NCBI GenBank assembly: GCA_026119935.1
Contig: JALRMH010000010.1
Span: 310,001-374,000, forward strand
DNA: 64,000 bases
Direction of reading: 5' to 3'
Origin: Endothia cerciana
Taxonomy: Eukaryota > Ascomycota > Sordariomycetes > Diaporthales > Cryphonectriaceae
Shown here: positions 58,954-64,000 of the stretch, piece after piece
How positions within the stretch are numbered: position 1 is the stretch's first letter
Layout of the letters: every line of letters starts with the position of its first letter
Made by a program: the position numbers and the translations under genes
The notes under the pieces: generated by a model
What the model saw: the letters and a program-made list of their open reading frames with translations, nothing else
Database searches by the model: none
Told to the model about the DNA's origin: nothing

Positions 58954-60657
58954 GCCTCAGAGGAATTCAGCTTTCCGATCTACCCAGAATAAAACCCTCA
59001 GACGGGTTAACAGACCCCAGAGACCACGGTCTGGTATGGCCTAATCTGAGTAGCCTCACCGGTCTGATAGTGGTCCAGATGTCCGTCGTTTGATTGACCT
59101 AGTCGTGCTGGAGCTCTTTACTCTGCGTAGACCCCTTACGCATCCGACCCTGAGATATAACCGACAATGTGTTGGTCGGCTGGGTTGTCCTCATCACTAG
59201 AGACGTGGGACGCGGTCGATCCCCTCTGAAGAAGGCCACTGGTCCGAAACGGCCGTCCGAGGATGACTGTACCAGACAACGTGGCTGAGATGGCGGTCCT
59301 GAGCATGTCGCCCGGTGTTGATTCCGACGCCACTCAAAGAGATGTGGTGGAATAGACGGGACTGGCATGGTCCCAGCTGAGATGCGACGTCATGTACCGC
59401 AAGTGACTGGGTCCCGTGTGCGGTGCCTGCTATGGTAGTCCGCGCTGCCCCTTGAGAGGCGAGGTTGGCCATGGCACCCGGCCCGTGCCCAGGCAGGGCG
59501 CTTCACCGTACGGGGAGCATCTACGTTTGGCCCCCTCATCGTACGGGCTAACTCGTGGGAACGATCCGGCACGTCGGCTAGGCGCTGACGCGATGTAACT
59601 CGTCACGGCGACCGGTCCAGGCCAACCATAATCCGTACTGAGGTTACATGAGACCGAGGTCCTCGGGGCAAGGCAGGAGGAACTTGCTGCCCTGCTGCAT
59701 AGATCTCGAGGTGTCCTGCCGCGGCGGCCATTTTCCAGTATGCTAGAGTTGTTGTGTATCCCTCTGGTGTTGTCACGTAAGCTCTCGTGCACGAGATGAC
59801 AACGCCGAGGCAGGGACTCGAGGCAAGTATTCCTCTACGGCCAATCATACGCAAAGATATGATGTGGTGAGAGGTGACTGCGATAAGGCTGGCTGGTAAT
59901 TTTTATTTTTATTTTTTATTTTTTAAGTACTTCCTTCCATACCAAGTTTGAATGGCTCCATCATCATCGTCATTAAAATCAATATCGTGAGAGGTCTTGT
60001 CTTGGGGGGAAGGGTGTTGGCGCGGAAGGGAACGTCTGGACATCCAGACCTCCAGACCTCGGGACTTGGGACGAAGAGAATACCAGTAGCAGCTAACCAA
60101 CCGGCGGCCCCTTTACCCCCTGCAGAGATATATGACAAGGTAGCAGTGCATGAAGGAGGAGTGAGCCTTGTTTTGGTCTGCATGCCAGGTGTTACACCCT
60201 GCACCCAACAGATGCGGCTGTAAGATGCGGCTAGATCGATGTCCGTATGCAGGTCTGGATTTAGATTCCAATTTACCAGGAGATTTCAACGACATGACCC
60301 CTCTCGTGGTTCGTTGTGGTCCGAGGGATGTAAGCACTAATGGCGTTTCTGCTGTACCGCAAATGTCGCAACTAGCTCCTTAGGGCTACGGGACGAGAAG
60401 CAATACGAGAGCGAGCCTGCAAGGAGCCCGCTGGCTTGCACCTGACAGTAGGCAAGAAGGGCTCTCATCTTGTTAGGCGACGTTAAGCTTTATTGAAATT
60501 TTTTTTATTTTATTTTATGATTGGTGGGTAGGTATCGTAAATCGCCGAATTCATGCATGCCACCCGTCCACACATCCACCGATCTACAGATGCAGCAACT
60601 TCATCAAGTATCCGTACACAAGTTCATATTAGATGTTTCTGTAGGAACCTGTCCGCC
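58954..60657. other. Intergenic, 1.7 kb; T-rich tracts
   Basis: No supported gene. T-rich tracts occur at about 59899-59926 and 60500-60520. Confidence 0.45.
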
Positions 60658-61341
60658 TTACAGAGCAATCGCAGCCCCCAGGACGCCGGCAAAGACAGCA
60701 CCCATAACTCCAACCTCACGTGCCGCCGCGCCTGCCGTCGCCACGGCCGTGGATGACGAAGAGGCCGACGATGTCTTGGAGGAGCCGCTCGAGGACGAAG
60801 AAGAGTCCGTGGTCTTGGAGCCGCTGCTCGTAGAGGATGAGCTGCTGCCCGTCGTGGTGGCGCTCGCGCTCGCGACGCTACCCGTGCCGGACCCGGAGGC
60901 CACGGCGACGTCAGAGGTACACACAGGAAGGTCGGACGAATCATCCGCCAGCGAAGTGCACTCCTCGATGGCGGAGTTGATGGCGTCGCTGTTGGCGTTG
61001 TACCAGGAGACGATCTCCGACGAGTACGCAGCGTAGTCTGATGAGAGCGAGGCAGGGACGCTGACGCTGCACTCGTCCGTCGCAACGGCAGTACCGGCCC
61101 AGGACTCGATGTCGGCGGGCGCCGTAGGAAGGCTCGTGATGAGGGAGACGAGGGCCTCGGTCGCGGACGCGCACCCCGGGTCTACAGATGCCGTGGGGAA
61201 GTCTGTGAAGAAGTCGCTGTCGGTCTGGCGCGGTTCGATGGCGCGTCTGACGGCACGCTCAGGGTAGGGGATTGCCACGGGCTGCATGTTGGCAGACACG
61301 GTGGCGGCGAGAGCCGCCAGCAGGATGCTTGAGGAGTACAT
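60658..61341 (-). CDS. Ser-rich GPI-anchored cell-wall type protein
   Basis: A 227-aa intronless secreted protein. A signal peptide (SSILLAALAATVSA) leads to a dibasic region (ERAVRRAIEPRQ) that could be a KEX2 processing site. A globular part of about 110 residues with four Cys (DPGCASATEALV, ATDECSVSV, AIEECTSLA, LPVCTSDVA) follows. Then come about 55 residues almost wholly Ser/Thr/Gly/Ala, likely O-mannosylated, and a hydrophobic C-terminus (GVMGAVFAGVLGAAIAL) fitting a GPI-attachment signal. It is probably a structural or adhesive cell-wall protein. The family is widespread in ascomycetes without a defined function. Confidence 0.82.
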   Translation of the reverse strand: MYSSSILLAALAATVSANMQPVAIPYPERAVRRAIEPRQTDSDFFTDFPTASVDPGCASATEALVSLITSLPTAPADIESWAGTAVATDECSVSVPASLSSDYAAYSSEIVSWYNANSDAINSAIEECTSLADDSSDLPVCTSDVAVASGSGTGSVASASATTTGSSSSSTSSGSKTTDSSSSSSGSSKTSSASSSSTAVATAGAAAREVGVMGAVFAGVLGAAIAL

Positions 61342-62740
61342 CTTTGCTTGAGTTGTGGAGTGGGTTGTAAAGTCGGGCGAGGATGTGTCTCGAAGACCAA
61401 GGTCGACCGGACGTGGGCACAGAAGATTGGCTGGTGCGTGAGGACCAGAACAACAAGACTGAGAAAGAGATGCGGACGAGTGGGTGTTTTATACCATCTG
61501 GACAGTCCGAGGCCTCTGAGGAAAATAAGAAAGAAAACAGAGTCGCCGCTTACCTTGATCCTGTGGGCCTGCAGTGCCACTTCCATCCATGGTACGAGCC
61601 AGGATGACTGAGTATCACATTCAGCTTCGATCTAGGCAAGATGGGTGGCGCTCTGCCAAGAGAGGCCAGCAGCTCATTTCCCCAAGGATCAATGCAGCAT
61701 AGCTACATTCGGCCGGATGCAAACATGGGCTAGCCGCCCCCCTCCCCCTCCCCCTCCCAGGTAGCTGTATTCCACTATAGGGGCAGCGGCTGCTTCGGAA
61801 GGATCGTTTGATGCCATGCGAAATGACAAGCCCTCTAATGCATAGACTGGCGCCTTTGAACGTTGGGCTTGGAGACGACGCTTGATGGACTCTGCAGGCG
61901 ATCAGGCCTGACGCCAGACTGCTGGTCGGCACAGACCATGGACACGTCACATCGCGATCACCTGGGGCACTGCCTTGAGGACCGTCAAGCTGGAGAGGGC
62001 CTCAGCCCGTCTGGCATGGCGCGTCCTGCCGTCATTGGTTCGCAACAGCCGAAAGGATCGGTCTGGGATATGCCTGGGCATTCAGCCTCCGCTCAGCTGG
62101 GCTTTGACGCCGGTAGGGCAAGCCACGGCTTGTCGAAGGGGATGCCTCGCAGCCTGGGTGATCGCCGTCTGACATGATACTCTGTGTACGTAATTTGAAT
62201 TAGAGTTAACCTTTAGCCTTAAGTCTCCTTCTTTTTCGCGAAAAGATACGCAGACCCACTCAAGCAGGCAGCAACTCGTGACTTACTCCCGTAGATATGG
62301 AATAGCGAGTTAATAGTAGTCAGCCCTGGCATGCCTAGGCAGAGCCGCCAGCAATCTCCGCCACTGATTCGTCTGGTACAAGCAGGCTGGAGAATTCTGT
62401 TTGCGGCCGGTGGACGTGGTTTCTACCACAGCAAAAGGCGCTGGAGGGCGGTCTGACAGAGGTGGTGGACCTTTGGGTCGTGGGATGCTTGAGGTGATAG
62501 TAGGGAGGGAGGAGGGAGCCAAGGGAGCCATGTGATGATGGAGAACAAGGGAGCCTGGAAAGCTCGGGGCAGAGCTTCCACAGTCTCGGTAAAGCCTAAC
62601 TAACCCCAAGCCTGCTTTTTCATCCGTCTCCAAAAAGCAACATGGTAGCCAGCATCCGCAGCACACAACAAACGCAACCTTAAACCTGCATATGCTCTAC
62701 ACCTCACAAAACATGAGAGTGGGACTCCTCGTGAGCAAAA
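61342..62740. other. Intergenic; C-rich tract
   Basis: No gene supported. Pyrimidine tract of repeated CCCCCT units at about 61736-61759. The Pol III stop of the tRNA-Val gene is at the right end (TTTT on the minus strand, 62740-62737). Confidence 0.45.
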
Positions 62741-62829
62741 TGACTGAGCCCGGGATCGAACCGGGGACCTTGTCGGAGAAAGCTCACATGGATGTGAACG
62801 ACACGTGATAACCACTACACCACTCGGCC
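62741..62829 (-). tRNA. tRNA-Val (CAC) with canonical 16-nt intron
   Basis: Anticodon stem TGTCG/CGACA with loop TTCACA and C38, anticodon CAC at 62796-62794. The intron 62792-62777 lies directly after position 37, the normal nuclear site. The T arm (CCCGG TTCGATC CCGGG) and the D-arm A box (TGGTGTAGTGG) are standard. The acceptor stem GGCCGAG/CTCAGTC has one C4:A69 mismatch and one G:U pair. TTTT follows immediately after A73. Confidence 0.88.
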
Positions 62830-63258
62830 AATCAGGGACTGAGCTCAGGCCAAATAGAGAGAATTATATAGCATCATTCTTCTTGTTGTGATACCAGCCA
62901 ATGGACAAGCACACGATCCCTCCCAGCAGCGATCGATAGTAGACTAGGGTTACATTTCGAGGTACGACAGAGCCTGTGGCTGATCTTCCTGCTATAGGCC
63001 TTAACAGCAGCTAGCAGTTGGGTATACTACAGAACAGCAAAAGAGCAGAGCCCTGGTTCTCTTACCCCTACACACCGGAGGTGTCCATGGGCAAGCACCC
63101 GGCACAGGCCGTTACGCGCTCGCCGAGACCACCGGCGCCCCACCTCCCTTTTCCCCAGGATGTTCCAGTTGCCGGGATGATTATGGCATATGCAATCATG
63201 AGTGAAGAACCTGTTAAAGTCGAGTGTCGACCCTCTATGCCCTTCTTTCCTGTTCCCC
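62830..63258. other. Intergenic between tRNA-Val and CDP-DAG synthase
   Basis: No gene seen. Confidence 0.5.
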
Positions 63259-64000
63259 TCACCTCTTCGTCGGGAGAGCCTGGTCTAGACATGATAGCAC
63301 CTGACACAGAGCGTTAGCCGTATTGCTCCGTGGCCAATGTTCGTATCAGTGGAGACTGCGTGTTGACTTACATCACCCCCAAGTGCGCCCTGGTTGCCCA
63401 GGTATCTAGCCATCCCCCTCACCAGCTCAATCTGCTCGTCCACCGTCAGACCGGTGATGGCGGTCTCGATGACTCCACCCAGCGAGACCTTGTGTGTCGC
63501 AATGAAGGAGTGGTAGTACAAGAAGGTGAAGAATCCCATGATGAATTGGCAGTCCATACGGTCCGTCATGCCGCCGTGGCCGGGGATCGAGTGGCCGAAG
63601 TCCTTGATCTTGAACGTTCGCTTGAGACCCGAAGCGAAAAACCCGCCAAAAGGAGCGATGAGGGACGCGAACGTTGCAAAGATCATGGTGTGGATCTGCA
63701 TCGGCTCCATCGTGACGCTGAAGTGCGTATTGGCTGGGAGGAAGACGAAGTCGGGAAGCTCGTAAGTATAGGGGAGGAACACCGGATTCGGGTCGCATTG
63801 CAGGCCGGTGAAGACGTTCGCGCCAAAGTCCTAGAAGCTGTTAGCCACTGCCTCGACAGATCACGAGATGTAGGCAAGTTACAGTGACCGGGCAGATGAA
63901 ATATCCGCTGCGCATCATCAGTGTTGTCAGGCCATAGCCGAAGATAATCGTCATGATCCATGCGCCCACGAAACCCTCGACTGTCTTCTTGGGAGACAGT
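63259..64000 (-). CDS. CDS1: CDP-diacylglycerol synthase (phosphatidate cytidylyltransferase), 3' part
   Basis: Converts phosphatidic acid and CTP to CDP-diacylglycerol in the ER membrane, the branch point for phosphoinositide and cardiolipin synthesis. The visible exons are 64000-63883 (partial), 63830-63372 and 63300-63259; the 5' end is beyond the window. LSPKKTVEGFVGAW at the right edge and the CDS signature around KIKDFGHSIPGHGGMTDRMD identify it. Hydrophobic helices lie between them. Both introns have GCTAAC branch sites. The second intron's removal replaces an out-of-frame tail with VLSCLDQALPTKR and a stop at 63259. Confidence 0.93.

Overview
The window is nuclear DNA of a filamentous ascomycete (Pezizomycotina, probably Sordariomycetes-like; inferred). 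Genes carry many short GT-AG introns (about 46-100 nt) with CTRAY branch points (GCTGAC, GCTAAC, TACTAAC). Three genes have a HET (heterokaryon incompatibility) domain, and there are Zn(II)2Cys6 regulators, a LaeA-like methyltransferase, a GPI-type cell-wall protein and secreted hydrolases. Genes are spaced 0.3-1.7 kb apart and lie on both strands. No transposon, CRISPR array, origin or rRNA was found.

Layout. 0-10.5 kb: the 3' end of an unknown gene, a GH27 alpha-galactosidase, a UPC2-type zinc-cluster regulator, HET gene 1 and an SGNH/CE16 esterase. 11.8-22.3 kb: a His/Gly-rich glycine-zipper protein, an alpha/beta hydrolase, and three conserved housekeeping genes (mitochondrial malate dehydrogenase, the ER P5A-ATPase Spf1, and a MOSC/mARC-like protein). 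23-35 kb: a small six-cysteine secreted protein, a regulator with a Fungal_trans domain but no zinc cluster, a short zinc-cluster protein beside it, HET gene 2, a tartrate/isopropylmalate-type dehydrogenase, and a LaeA-like methyltransferase with seven exons. 36-45 kb: a frame-broken HET gene, an FAD monooxygenase, and an S41-like secreted protease with two apparent +1 frame breaks. 46-58 kb: an APC permease, an initiator tRNA-Met gene, a decayed short-chain dehydrogenase, an ASNSD1-type asparagine-synthetase-like protein, an amidase-signature protein, and a DUF7703-like membrane protein whose start codon reads GTG. 60-64 kb: a Ser-rich GPI-type protein, a tRNA-Val(CAC) with an ordinary intron, and the 3' part of CDP-diacylglycerol synthase, which runs off the right edge.

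The most striking element is the initiator tRNA-Met gene at 48561-48692 (minus strand). It folds into a textbook eukaryotic initiator cloverleaf (A1:U72, three G:C pairs next to the anticodon loop, A54/A60) only after removal of a 60-nt insert from the 3' strand of the D stem. That insert has the hallmarks of this genome's spliceosomal introns: a GTGAGT donor, a GCTAAC branch site and a CACAG acceptor. Nuclear tRNA introns normally lie at 37/38, as in the tRNA-Val in this same window. The insert has no internal Pol III terminator, and an 11-T terminator lies 11 nt past the tRNA 3' end.

A second theme is uneven gene integrity. Every gene traced left of 35 kb splices cleanly in frame, whereas between 36 and 58 kb several accessory genes carry indels, a deletion, a lost catalytic residue or a lost start codon, while the permease, FAD monooxygenase and ASNSD1-like gene beside them are intact. 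All gene models are hand-spliced; exon junctions are inferences from splice signals and family conservation.
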